Origin: Volvox africanus
Taxonomy: Eukaryota; Chlorophyta; Chlorophyceae; Chlamydomonadales; Volvocaceae
Direction: 5' to 3'
NCBI GenBank assembly: GCA_030268105.1
Contig: BSDZ01000094.1
Location: 839,001 to 903,000 of the forward strand
Length of the DNA stretch: 64,000 bases
Position 1 is the stretch's first letter. Every line of letters starts with the position of its first letter. The position numbers were made by a program, and so were the translations under genes. Positions 52,782 through 63,530 of the stretch are shown in pieces. The notes under the pieces are model-generated. The model ran no database searches. It was given only the letters and a program-made list of their open reading frames with translations, and was not told the origin of the DNA.

Positions 52782-55503
52782 TTCCGTCCATCCATTAACG
52801 AAACAAGTCATTTTTGGCCAAGCTTGCTATCTAGCTAGCAGCTAGATATATAGTTAGTACATATATGTACTCGGTTGGTTGCTCTGTGGTGGCTGGCTAA
52901 TCATCCTCCGTCTGCGTGCAGTACATACACGCCGGCAACACTGGCAACATATGCAATATGGCGCGCATGGCAGGCGCATGCACTACTACTGACAAAACAA
53001 CTGCTGTGTCACTAAGCATTTGCTACGGCATTTGCTATTCCCGCGCGATGTGTGTACACCCGTGTACATATATACTGATCACGCCCCCACATACACACAC
53101 ATGTATAAACCGATGTGTTGGTGAGGTTATTGATAATCGTACTAGAGGTAAATTATCGCTTCTTGTGGATACGCGGTGGCCTCTACCTACCTACCTACCT
53201 ACCTACCTGCACACGCACGTACGTATCTGTTGCATTAGGATTCAATTATCACCGCTGCGTTGGTTGCTGTGATCTAACAAGGTGCTAAGCGATCGTAATG
53301 AAATCATTTCTAGTAGTAAATATATTTGCATATATTTAGCTGGTCATGCGCCATGGAATCCATGCATTCCTGTCATGTGGGTGTATGTGAGGCTGGCGCA
53401 GCAGTGCGCTAGCTGTAGCTCGGGCAACTACACTAGACACAGACTCCAGGCTCCGTCGCGGAGCTCTATTGGCAGCTAATCAGGGTGATCAGTCCTGATA
53501 GCGCCTTTATTAGGCTGATCTATTGGCGGCCTGGGCAGATGCGCGGAATGTGAACTACTGTAAGAGTCTGTATAATATTGTTACAATGGCTCAATTCCGA
53601 ACAGTCTATATAGATCAGGCGAAGCGCTTCCAATGGGAAGTCTTCGCCTTAGGTAACAGCAAGAGATCACCGAAATGTACGGCTCTTGGATCCAACAACG
53701 ACCAACTGTCATTCACGCGAATCAGCAGCTATCGGAACTGTCGTTTCCTAACCGCTCTTTTACCAGAATTGTCACGCCGTCAACGGTGCATGACAGCTGT
53801 CATGTGCAGCGAACGGCATCGCTGCGTCCACGACACTGGGGGTGTGGACTCTCCCCCCCGAACGCAGCTAGGGAAACTGGCGAGGGAGGTGACGGCAATA
53901 TCCATGCGCATGGGGTCTCCTGAGAGCCAGAAATCAATGCTTGTTCTGACTGGCTTGTCCTGCCGTCCCCCGTCCCCCGTCCCCCGTCCCCCGTCTCCCG
54001 TCTCCCGTCCCCCGTCCCCCGTCCCCCGTCGCCCTCTCTCACCATAATCCCTGGCTGGGGGTCCGTGTATTTTGCTTGGCACTATTAGACTGTGTGGAGT
54101 TACTGTGCACTCTTACAATGGGGTATCGGCAGCCAGACTACTAATCTGCGTTGATCTTGCGGGTTTATACGTAGTCTACGGCTGCATCAACGCGGTTTTC
54201 CTGACAATCTCAGCTCTATGCTTGAAGTGGTTACATTTGTCCTGTATGTATGCATTCCCCCCTTCTGCTTCCGTCTTCCCGGGCGGACGTTCATCGTGAG
54301 AGATTTGAGAAACGCAAAAGAAAAGAAACTCGCACTGCACTCCAATATTTTCAAATGAGGCCCTACAATTTTTTTCGTCTGCGGATCGCTAGTGGGGTGC
54401 GGTATGGCCTTCCTTCTGCTACGGCATGAATGCAATATTTGCAACTATCTATATGAATGTTTTTGGTTTTAAAACACAGCATAAATAACACTATTTGGCG
54501 CTGTAATGACGGCTTCGATGCGCGAAGGCGCTTCGGAGCTAATTAAGCTAAAGGCTGAAGTCGGAATTCCATTTTTCAGCACACATAGTGCGGCATAACG
54601 AAACAAGGATTCCAGACATGTGTACTCTATCATCGGGAAATATGTAGCTAGGCTAGAAACATGCTGTGGGTAACGAATATACCCATCCAATAACCAAATC
54701 GGGGTTCCACAAAATACAGGTTTAAGGAGCGTAACATGTTTTCACAGAAACTGCCTGTAGTAAAGGATGTACCCATCGCTCGGGGTATCAGTTCTTGGAA
54801 ACGTTTTTTTATGAAAGATTGTATCTTCTTTAAATTAAAGAATTATTATTAACTTACTATATTTATTTTATTACCTTTATCTGCTGTGCAGATGACACGA
54901 ATGCTACGCCACTCGTAATCAAGTAGTGGGTAGCTATAGGGCGTGTGGCTTACTAACTTTGTTTTCATCAGCACCTAGATAGCGTTTCAATTCAGCTTGA
55001 TGATGCATACTTGAGTCTCTTGGTTGCTGGCCCGTCTGAGCCATCGATGTTTGTTATTATTAGCGCATTATTATAAGGATGGAAGACGATAAGAAGCAAA
55101 ATAGACAGGGCGAAATCGAAAGCTTACATGCAATACAGCTACTACAAATGCGATGCCATGCGATTAATTAGTGCAGGGAACGAAGTAAGCGGCGGTACAT
55201 TTTTCGCAAATCATTAAGTGTGTTGCTATCTTAGGCAGGCGGGAGGCACTTAAGCTGGTTTACAGGTCATTTTGCATGTATGTCGAGCGAAGGAACGAGC
55301 TTTTGCAATAACATGCATGTTAATGCCAAGCAGGTGCGTGAATGGATGGACTGACAGCTCTAGACAGCAGGCCCATGAACGCATATCTACCTGTATGTAC
55401 CTATCGTGCGTTGTATCCTTGCATGATTCATGACCACTACTGCCATTCGAGCAGTATGGAGGGCGAAATGAACGGGATCGATGAGCCCGCCGCCTTCCCG
55501 CCA

Positions 55504-55655
55504 AATAAGTTATGCCCTCTATTAAAGCTTGGAAGATATCAAGAAGTCGTGGAAACACTACATAAAATACTTGAATTAGAACCTAATTAGAACCTACAAA
55601 TCAAAAAGCTATAAATGCTAAAGAACAAGCGTTAATAAAGCTAAAGGAGTCATAG
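55504..55655 (+). pseudogene. TPR-like gene fragment, copy 8
   Basis: Same broken TPR-like frame and 11-bp duplication as in unit 1. Confidence 0.45.
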
Positions 55656-55960
55656 AACACACCCTCAACAGGTACTTTGAATTCTTCTGCCAGGAAATAA
55701 TTAAACCTAGCTTTAACAAGATTTGTTGCTTTTTTACTTCGATCTTCCTACATGAATAACCACACCTAGTAACCAAACTGAAGGTGGGCGGAAGTGGGCG
55801 CCAAATCGAAGTTCCGTACACAGGTACGTGGTTTGGGAAAGAACACGCTTATAAGTAAGCGTGCTCTCGGAGCTGCATTCCCAACGCCGATTGACACCTA
55901 GCTCGCTCCCCTGCCTGCTGGAATCTAAGCATATATATCTACGGCGTCCAAAGAAGCAGG

Positions 55961-56088
55961 ATGATGATCGCGCAGCAGCAGTTCCTCGGGCGGTCTAGCA
56001 AGAGGTTCACTGCGATTACTTCTGCTGCTGCTGCAATGCCCACGGCACTACTGCTGGCTGTCGCCATGCTGGTCTCCATGTCGTCCAT
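55961..56088 (+). pseudogene. Orphan signal-peptide exon of a truncated pherophorin-like gene
   Basis: Exon 1 and its GTAGGT donor are preserved together with the upstream palindromic promoter candidate (55844-55863), but exons 2-6 are missing because the array ends at 56495. Residue 4 is Ala instead of Thr (ACG to GCG), the only coding change I see in any copy. Unless it splices to an unrelated downstream exon, it can only make a peptide of 43 residues ending at the stop that overlaps the donor. Confidence 0.65.
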
Positions 56089-56495
56089 GTAGGTTATTTA
56101 TTTCGCCATGCGTTCTCTGCTGGCGTTTAGTGTTTGTGATGAGCTACGAACGCACGCACCACTGTTGCATGTTGCATGCCCTAACATCTGCTTCTGGAAG
56201 CAAGCAAGGCAGGCAGCAGGCAGCAGGCTCCGAAATAAAGCTCGTCCGTGAGGATGTATAAGATAGAGTCGTTGTTAATTCCATCCCACGCAATATGTAA
56301 TAATAAGGCCGTGCGTCGCGTCGGTGGTCGGCCTGTCGCTCTGTCGTCCTTGCTACTTTTATATGTAATAAGCAATCAGCGTAGCAGGGATCCTCATCAC
56401 TTGTGATGTTACTTTTCCTGCTTGGTTGCTTTTCCTGCGATGCCTCAATTCGTTCATATCATTAATACAAGCATCCAACAAATAAAGCTAGGCCT

Positions 56496-59314
56496 GCATA
56501 AAACACCTTGTCGGTCAGTGACAAAGGGAGATAGATGGCTGGACTACTACTGGCAGCACTGATACTATAGATCGACTAGGTCGACTATAGATCGACTTTT
56601 ACCCCCAATCGACTTTTAGCTAATGCTGCGCGCTATAATAGATCAGACGGCTATAGTCGGCACTATAGTCGGACGACTATAGACGATGTCGACTAGAGTA
56701 TACGACTATAGTTGAGGTCGACTATAGATCGACTATGGCCCCCAATCGACTATTTGCCGATTTTGCGCGCTATAGTCGATCAGAAAAAAATACAGACGTA
56801 GGCAGGGGCCGCATCGCAGGAAAGAGATGATGAACGGCGAGAACTAAAGAGCTTTACGTATACATACATGGCAAGGGTTCATATCTATCTCTCTCATCAC
56901 TCTGTCCCCGAGCGAGGCTGCCATTATATATATCCTATCTATCCATGTGCTCTCTACTGATGTTTGTCAGGCCGGCGGCGGATGGATAGATGGAGTGACA
57001 TGCGATGCATAACTTTGGGCTAAACTAACCAATTACAAGCTATGCATGCATCCTGCCTTCTGCTCTAACGGCCGATGACAATAAACAAGCTAAGGTAGCG
57101 CTAACGGACGAAACAACCCAACATAAAATGACTGTATGGACACCTCGGAACGAATTAATGTGGGTCATCACGCCCTCCTCCAGCCATGGCGGCGGTCCGC
57201 CGTCCTGCAAAACGATCACATATCCGTCGCCTAAATTAGCCTTGCTGCCCTCGACTGCTCTTCCTCCCTGGGGGTTGTTTTCTGCATCCATACCACCCAT
57301 AATTTGCGTCCCGTCACATCTATCGAGGGAGTCTCCAGTTGTCGCTTCACGAGATATTGCAGGCACATCCCCTATCTAACATTATGTACTACCCATAACA
57401 ACCGATCCTGCCATTACGTACTACTAGGTACCTGCTCCCACGCAAATGAACTGGGTTTACACATTCGTACTGCCGGATGAATTGTAAATTAAGGCTAGCT
57501 AGCTTTGGGGCGGGCATTTTTTCGTTCCCGCTGCTGTCGCTCTGCGGTGGCACGACAGCAGCATCCTAGTATACCACCGGCAGCACGCATGCAAGGAATT
57601 GAGCAATGATATGTCAAAGAATATCATTAATATGCACTAATCAATGCCTTGCTGACGACGTCAACTTGGTGTTAGCAGGGCGGGCGGGCGACCCCGTTTC
57701 CTTGCTTCGGTTTATTTGTTGAGACGTAGACTATCAGACATAAGGAAGCCTGACTTAATTACGAGAAATTATTAGTTACATATTATCTGATAGTAAAAGA
57801 AGTCCGAATAGTTCGCTTTGGAGTCGGCACTTATGCGTGTGCACATACACAGTGCGTATAGCAACTACAAACAGTACGACCGCGGGTCGATAGCGTACCG
57901 CCGAGTACAGCTACAGCAGCAGGATTGTTGCTAGTATGGATCGCTATATCCAACTGATATACCATTTCATAACATTATTACTACGCACGTATTCATTTCG
58001 CACGCAAGGTTTCATTAGAAACTGACGACGGCATATGTATACGGAATGAAATGATGGCATAAGCTTAAACATGTTATTCCTGGGCAGGACGAGTAGCCTG
58101 CAGCTTCTCCTAGATCCCTGGGCGGGGATGCCAATCATTCGCCATAGTTCGTTACGTTTTCCCGCCCCTAACGAATTATTGTCATTCCGCCGGACAACAA
58201 CAACAACAGTAGTAGATGTTCGGCTGTATGTAAGCCGCTTTTGTGCATGCATTTGTATGCATACAATGAGATGCGTAATAGATAATGGCGACGGGATAAG
58301 AAGCAAGGGTACAAAAGTGATGGGTAAGAAATGCGTATCAATCAGAAACGTTTATCGATCAGAAAATTTCGAAGTGTTTCGGGACCCCCAGCGTGGAAGG
58401 TCACGTTTGGTCTCGAAATAAAAGTCATCAAGTCATACGGAACAAAGGTTCATTGGGGATTGTGAGGAGAGGAGGAGGATGGCTGGGATTCAGATTAACC
58501 AGCATCACGCAGCAGTCCAGCAGGGAACGAAGTCCATTCCGAGTGGATATATGATGATGAGATAGGTAAGATAATTACGTGCGTAGATCTTCATTCCAGC
58601 ACAGTCAGACGATGTGTGCGCAGCGTTGTACGTGCGTGTAGGGGCCCTGTAAGGCGTAAGTTAGGCGTTAGCAGACGGACCCCTCCATCCGTTAGGAAAG
58701 GCGGGCGGGTCGTGGTCGATTTTTAGGGGGGCGGCCGGTGCGCGGAATCGAACGAAAAGAGCAACTTCGCACATGCACCTGCCTTACCGCTCATTAAACC
58801 AACTGCAAAATAAATATGTGTATGTAGGCATACACAAGTACAGAGCCCGAAATAACAATCATGATGCCCAATATACAATGCTAAATAAGAAGTGATTCAA
58901 TTGTCGTCCTCGGCTCGAGTCTGGGTCGCCATTATTTCTTTCATCAGTCCATCATTTACATAACTAAGTGAACGCGCGCACGAGCGAGGTGTATGCGAAC
59001 GGCTTGATTGCTTCCTTCATTTCATCCGTTAAGCCTGCTGCTTTGGAAAGGAAAGGTAGGATACTGACGGTAGGTTGATTGAGACAACAATAATAAATAA
59101 ATATGTTGAAAAGGAGTGAAACATAGCAGCAATTCAATGTTTTAAGAGATAGCCTGCCGCACGGAATGAGCTACGTACATATGTACATAGGTCGCATGCG
59201 TAACGTTACATAGCGTAAAGCCAAGCAACTGCCCACTTAGACTACCCACCGAAGACGACGACGACGATAACCATCCGCCGACATCGATTCCGCCCCATGC
59301 ATCCGTCCGACAGG
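56496..59314. other. Unique intergenic region, no supported gene
   Basis: Apart from the GACTATAG cluster at 56570-56785, I see no conserved domain, splice-linked exon series or RNA gene. Open frames such as 57040-57366 on the minus strand and 58071-58421 on the plus strand have no recognisable motifs. Confidence 0.5.
56570..56785. repeat. Cluster of GACTATAGTC-type repeats with two diverged ~67-bp direct copies
   Basis: The words GTCGACTATAGATCGACT, CCCCCAATCGACT, GCGCGCTATA and GATCAG occur in the same order at 56580-56646 and 56718-56783. Between them are further GACTATAG/CTATAGTC words (56651-56715), including the 8-bp core of the palindrome GACTATAGTC. It lies less than 100 bp beyond the array edge. 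Confidence 0.75.
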
Positions 59315-59322
59315 TATAAATA
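59315..59322 (+). promoter_or_regulatory. TATA box (TATAAATA) of the subtilase gene
   Basis: TATAAATA lies 88 bp before the ATG at 59411. Transcription starting about 30 bp downstream would leave a 5' UTR of roughly 65 nt. It is the only good TATA match just upstream of this gene. Confidence 0.55.
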
Positions 59323-59410
59323 ATAAGCTTCCGGCTGCTGCTGGCTCGGTGGCGACTAGGGGATAGTGGATAATCCGACTAGTGGAGAGCAACAACTTCA
59401 ACCCGGTCGA

Positions 59411-61582
59411 ATGAAAACGACAATCAGAACGACGAGACATGTATTTTGGGCGGCTGCAACAATCGCCATGGTATTATTGTTCGGGTCCTTCGTATCCCAA
59501 GCTGTGATCACTCCTTGCGAAGAGGTAGGTCAATAATATCAATAATAATGCATGCCGTCTGTGGTCGTAGCGGCAGGCGGGGATACGTGCGGGGCAACTT
59601 ATTCTCCAACGTTCTCCACGTACATGGAAGCATGAAATTGAAGGTAGGGACGTTATTTATTGGCCACTGCTACTAGCTAACTAGCTGTCATTCGGTAAGT
59701 CGCTATTTAACAGCAGTCGCTAGTTAAATACATATTTAGTCCGGGAGTAGTCGCATTTCGTTTGGCTGAACGCAAAGAATGAACGTCCATTCGCATCCGT
59801 GCTCATCATCAGGCAACAGGATGCATGTACGCAAGCGCACACACATCATAGGCCTTCTAGGCTAGGAGAAATAGAAAGAACAGGACGGTGGCTGGGAGCG
59901 AGGGCGAAAGCAGCAGAAATAATTACTCAATGCAGAACAAAGAAATGAACGAAACTATACATATATGCTAAGATGAGGCTAAAGATGGAGGGAATGAATG
60001 GTGTGAAGTTCGCAAGATAAACCCAAATTCTGTTCGCTATCAGGTTATTAGTTGGCTCCTTTCGGACGACCCCATGCATGTGGATGCGATCCGATGCGCA
60101 ATCGATGCGCGCGGAGGGAACCGTCTTGCACATGCGTCGCTCCGTTACCTAGAGAGGAAATAACAAACATTCCTTCAACAGCTTTTTAAGACATCGTACC
60201 GTACGGAGTCTACGAATTCAATCATCCGGCAGCATGTGCGCCAGTCCGGTAGGATAGTTTGAGTCAGGTAATCCAGTTATTGATGCACAGTATTTGGAGT
60301 GAACTTTAGTGAAGGCTCATGTAATGGAATCAGCACTTATACATGGTGTATGATTCCTAGTTTCTGTTTATTTTATTAAGTATATCATGCATATATGTGC
60401 GATGAAATTACATATAATGGTAACGATTCGGAGCGCACATTACAACCACGCACGTAAATACTGATGACGACGACGCGACGGGTAGGTGTATGTTGAGCTG
60501 TCGGCCTGCCTCTTCGGCGAACTAGCAGTTGCCTAAAGGGCCTCTCAAGACACTGGGTTTGTGATTATTTTAGCAACTGATAACTATGTACTGTGCATTC
60601 CGTACACTGTATGACTACTATAACGACAGTGCATAGGTTGATTACGGTACTAACGGTCGGTATTTGAGCATGACGTGCATGCAGGGCTCTGGCACTTGCA
60701 CATTGGCAGCCAGCAGCAGCTCGCCAGACGCGCCGCCGGAGTATGAGGGCTTCCTGATACGGCCTGCGAACAATAGCGCCGCCGCAGCAGGTGCTGCTGG
60801 TGAAGACAGCCATTTACAAATGCTAAGTGACCTTGGATATTCCACCCAAGATATTCCGGTGGTCGGCATTGATGGCTGGATACTCGTGGACCCTTCAAAA
60901 GTGGACCCTGAGGCCAGGCATGGTGGCCTGGCCGCGCTTGGCACGCCAGAGAGCACGGAACAGATACTGCAAGACTTCAAATCCCGAGGTGTGTGATGTC
61001 TTCTATGGTATCTGTATGTTTAGAGGCCTAGGGTTTTAGGGTTTTAGGGTTTTAGCGTGGTGGCATTCCTCATCAGCTGCCTTCATTCACCCCAACGAAT
61101 CAACTCATGTTTCAAACATCTACCCGAGATAAATAACAAATACACAAATTTAACACAAATACAGATACAGTGTAACACCCTTTCATGTGATACCATGTAA
61201 GTATTGATGATCCCATACATACATCTCTTGCTAATTCTTAACCCGATCTAATGAGCAAATTTTGCTTGTTGATTTTTACTGTGTAGGGTATGATGCTGAA
61301 CCAAACTATGTCATGACCGCTCAGGTGGTTCCCAACGATGCACTGTACTCATCCATTGCAGCCAACATGAGGCAGATCAACGCCGAGAGTGCGTGGGACA
61401 TCAGCAAAGGTTCCAAAAGGTAATTAAGTTAATAAGCTTCGTTCCCCCTCACCTTTATCCACGTATGTGACGTACACATCCCTGCTATTACGCACGTCGG
61501 CCTGAAGCTAAGGGCCCGATTGGGATCTATACTTACCCACACATGCAACAGCAAGCTGAATAGATAGATAGATAGATAGATG

Positions 61583-61628
<46 letters not shown>

Positions 61629-63530
61629 AGGGCATGCACCGGGGACCCCTGGCTGGGCCGAAGCATAGCGCTAAGAGGGTAGGGGCACACGGCTACATAC
61701 ATACATACATGTATAGGTGTACACCGTTACTGTGCTTGTATATGTATAAGTTGTATGGGAGCACATGGTTCATGTCCCACATTTATTAGCCCCCAAACTA
61801 ATGTCAGGCATTTATCTAGTCATCATGCACCGGCCGCCAGGAACGCGCACTCATGCATAGTACAAAGTTAGGTACGTATAGGGATGGAACCCATCTTCCG
61901 AACGACTGCTGGCTGCAGTGTGAAAGTGTGTGTAATCGACAACAGCATCCAGTTTAATCATCCGGATCTTGCTGGCAACGTCATTACGGTGAGTACATAG
62001 CAACCCGTACGTACTCACTGTACTGTACGATCACGTACAACTACGTACTCACCTAGCTGTCTGCCCAGGCAGCAAAGGTAGTAGTAGTGTGTGTGTGTGT
62101 GTGTGTGTGTGCGTGCGTGCGTGCGTGTGAATGATGAAGTCCAATGAAACATGCATGCCCTTTGAAGTATCATGACAATGATCGGGATGCAAGCCTAATC
62201 CTGACGGTAAGTCGCGAGATCTTTCTTAGAGCATGAATATAATAAGAACTTCTATAACTTCTATTATCAATAATACTATTAATAGGCATGGTAATAAAAT
62301 TAAAACATTCCTTGTCTTATTCCTTTTCTATGCACCACCGATATATTTTGCACCACCGCCACCGAAACCCTAAGTACATATATGTATATGTTGGGTTATG
62401 TTGGCCTGCCAATCAAGGAGTGTTTTTATCGTGGGACGGAGCGGCCTTTCAGCAACCTACTGTTGCTGTTAATTGTCCAATATATAGCAACATGCATGTG
62501 TGATTTTGACGACTGGATACTTGAAAATAAGATTGGCAATAACTATATCATCGTTGTATGTATGTGTATGCCGCATCGATCAGGTTTATGATGCTACTTC
62601 AAAACAAAGCAATAAGGAGGCTGGTGCCCCTGCTGAGAACGACATGCACGGTCATGGAACACACTGTGCAGGTACGTATTGCTCGTCAACGACGAGCAAT
62701 ATCTTTATAAATTAAAAAGACAATAGCTTACCCAGATCTAGAAAATACTATGTAGGCAGGCTGTATGCAGTTAGCTAAAGGCTTGTGTGTTACAATTGAC
62801 TGCAGCTGCCCGGCATGTAAGTCCTCTTGCTAAACCATCCTTTGCCCTGGATCCGCGTAAGCACCCACCTGCTGCTTGGTCGGTGGACCTAGCTATGTCG
62901 GTCGGTGGACCTAGCTATGTGTGTATCATCCATCCCTCGTCTATCACCGCATGACCCTGTTGCCACGGAGCATTCCGCCACCCTACCCTAAAACCTACAA
63001 CACACCGCATCTAAATTTGTATATAGGTATATTGTATATATGCAATAATGTAAAATACATTCTATGATAATATATGCCTATTTATTATGCAGCGCAAAGG
63101 TAACTTCTGAAGTAATTGATTGTTTGCAACCCATTCATCTATCCAGCTCACCCGTATGCACAGCAAACATTACACGCACATATGGATGCAGTCTTCTGTA
63201 CATTACTGCTTCCACCGGCATCTTGCCAATTATAACCACGCAGATAGTTATTTGCTTGGATCGTTTACTATGCCGCACTATGTTTATTTGATTCACTCTG
63301 CACACACACACACACACATAGGCCGAATACATATATCGATAACGTGATGCACGCATGGTGCGCTGTCCATTTGATCATCACCGGCATGCAGGTACCATTG
63401 GTGCCGTGGGAAACAACGGTATCTTCGTGGCCGGTGTCTCATGGCGCGTCAGCATCCTTGGATGCAAGTTCATGAACAATGCGGGACGTGGAACCACCGC
63501 CACCGCCATCTTATGCATTAACTGGTGCAG
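59411..63530 (+). CDS. Secreted subtilisin-like serine protease (S8 family), 5' part; continues past window end
   Basis: Exons 59411-59524, 60685-60988, 61287-61419, 61919-61988, 62168-62206, 62584-62671, 63392-63530; phases 0, 1, 2, 0, 0, 1 match at all six junctions and the last donor is GTATGA. The 295 residues start with a signal peptide (core AAATIAMVLLFGSFVSQA). A pro-region follows, ending near YDAEPNYVMTAQVVPNDALY, the usual border of subtilase propeptide and catalytic domain, with INAESAWDISKGSKS after it. The catalytic Asp is D191 in VCVIDNSIQFNHPDLAGNV and the catalytic His is H244 in MHGHGTHCAGT, followed by GVSWRVSILGCKFMN. The Asp motif reads D-N-S rather than the usual D-T/S-G. 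The oxyanion Asn and catalytic Ser are not in the window. In volvocine algae subtilases release daughter cells by digesting wall matrix; a similar role here is inference from family and from the pherophorin neighbours. Confidence 0.85.
61028..61053. repeat. Interstitial Chlamydomonas-type telomere motif in protease intron 2
   Basis: Three consecutive AGGGTTTT units (the TTTTAGGG repeat), about 40 bp after the intron donor. Confidence 0.8.
61167..61180. repeat. Foldback-element core motif in protease intron 2
   Basis: ACAGTGTAACACCC is identical to the left inner arm of the foldback element in the pherophorin gene (2954-2967). The neighbouring sequence does not clearly match, so it may be a remnant or chance. 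Confidence 0.4.
61559..61628. repeat. (GATA)n microsatellite in protease intron 3
   Basis: About 17 GATA units with one GATG interruption, directly before a fragment related to the foldback arm. Confidence 0.95.
61631..61700. mobile_element. Diverged fragment of foldback right arm in protease intron 3
   Basis: GCACCGG, GGGCCGAA, ATAGCGC, AGGGG and CACACGGCTA occur in the same order and spacing as in the right arm of the foldback element (3071-3133 in unit 1). A shorter match, GCACCGGCCGCCAGG, is at 61827-61841. Confidence 0.55.
62087..62128. repeat. (GT)n(GCGT)n microsatellite in protease intron 4
   Basis: A GT dinucleotide run passing into GCGT tetramers, 40 bp before exon 5 of the protease gene. 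Confidence 0.9.
62677..62701. other. Perfect 11-bp hairpin at the 5' end of protease intron 6
   Basis: TATTGCTCGTC and GACGAGCAATA are perfect complements around the loop AAC, starting 5 nt after the donor GT at 62672. The stem would sit directly beside the 5' splice site. Confidence 0.75.
62878..62920. repeat. 22-bp tandem duplication in protease intron 6
   Basis: GGTCGGTGGACCTAGCTATG occurs twice with a period of 22 bp. It lies within intron 6 and has no coding effect that I can see. Confidence 0.85.

Larger units (their letters stand above)
46293..53962 (+). repeat. Tandem array unit 7 (complete, 7670 bp)
   Basis: Mosaic copy. The intron 5 tract length and intron 3 triplet variant match unit 1; CAGCTGGTTGG (near 51282) matches unit 6; GCGCGG (near 53541) matches unit 5. 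Private changes: GGATGATATGG in intron 2 (near 50378), a shifted TA/TG tract near 50535, and six instead of seven ACCT repeats near 53185. Confidence 0.97.
53963..56495 (+). repeat. Truncated tandem array unit 8 (right edge of array)
   Basis: Follows the other units from the minisatellite to AAATAAAGCTAGGCCT, then diverges completely at 56496. The break corresponds to position 2533 of unit 1, inside intron 1. Variants: extra T near 54575 (as unit 2), GTGTGTTGC (as units 2-5), GCAGTATGG (as units 1, 6, 7), and private changes clustered near the edge (ATCGCG near 55968, GCCTCAATTC near 56442, ATCATTAAT near 56459). Confidence 0.96.

Noticed and set aside
1..56495. CRISPR-like regular repeat array
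   Set aside because: The repeat unit is 7.7 kb with spliced eukaryotic genes. The short repeats present are microsatellites and a contiguous minisatellite without spacers.
57040..57366. Minus-strand frame of 108 codons in the unique region
   Set aside because: No recognisable motif, signal peptide or neighbouring exons; overlaps an equally open plus-strand frame.
58071..58421. Plus-strand frame of 116 codons in the unique region
   Set aside because: Irregular composition, no domain, not linked by splicing to the subtilase whose promoter lies downstream.
58735..58760. tRNA-like T-loop word (GGAATCGAAC) on the minus strand
   Set aside because: Flanking bases do not form a T-stem, and no matching D-arm, anticodon arm or acceptor stem was found.
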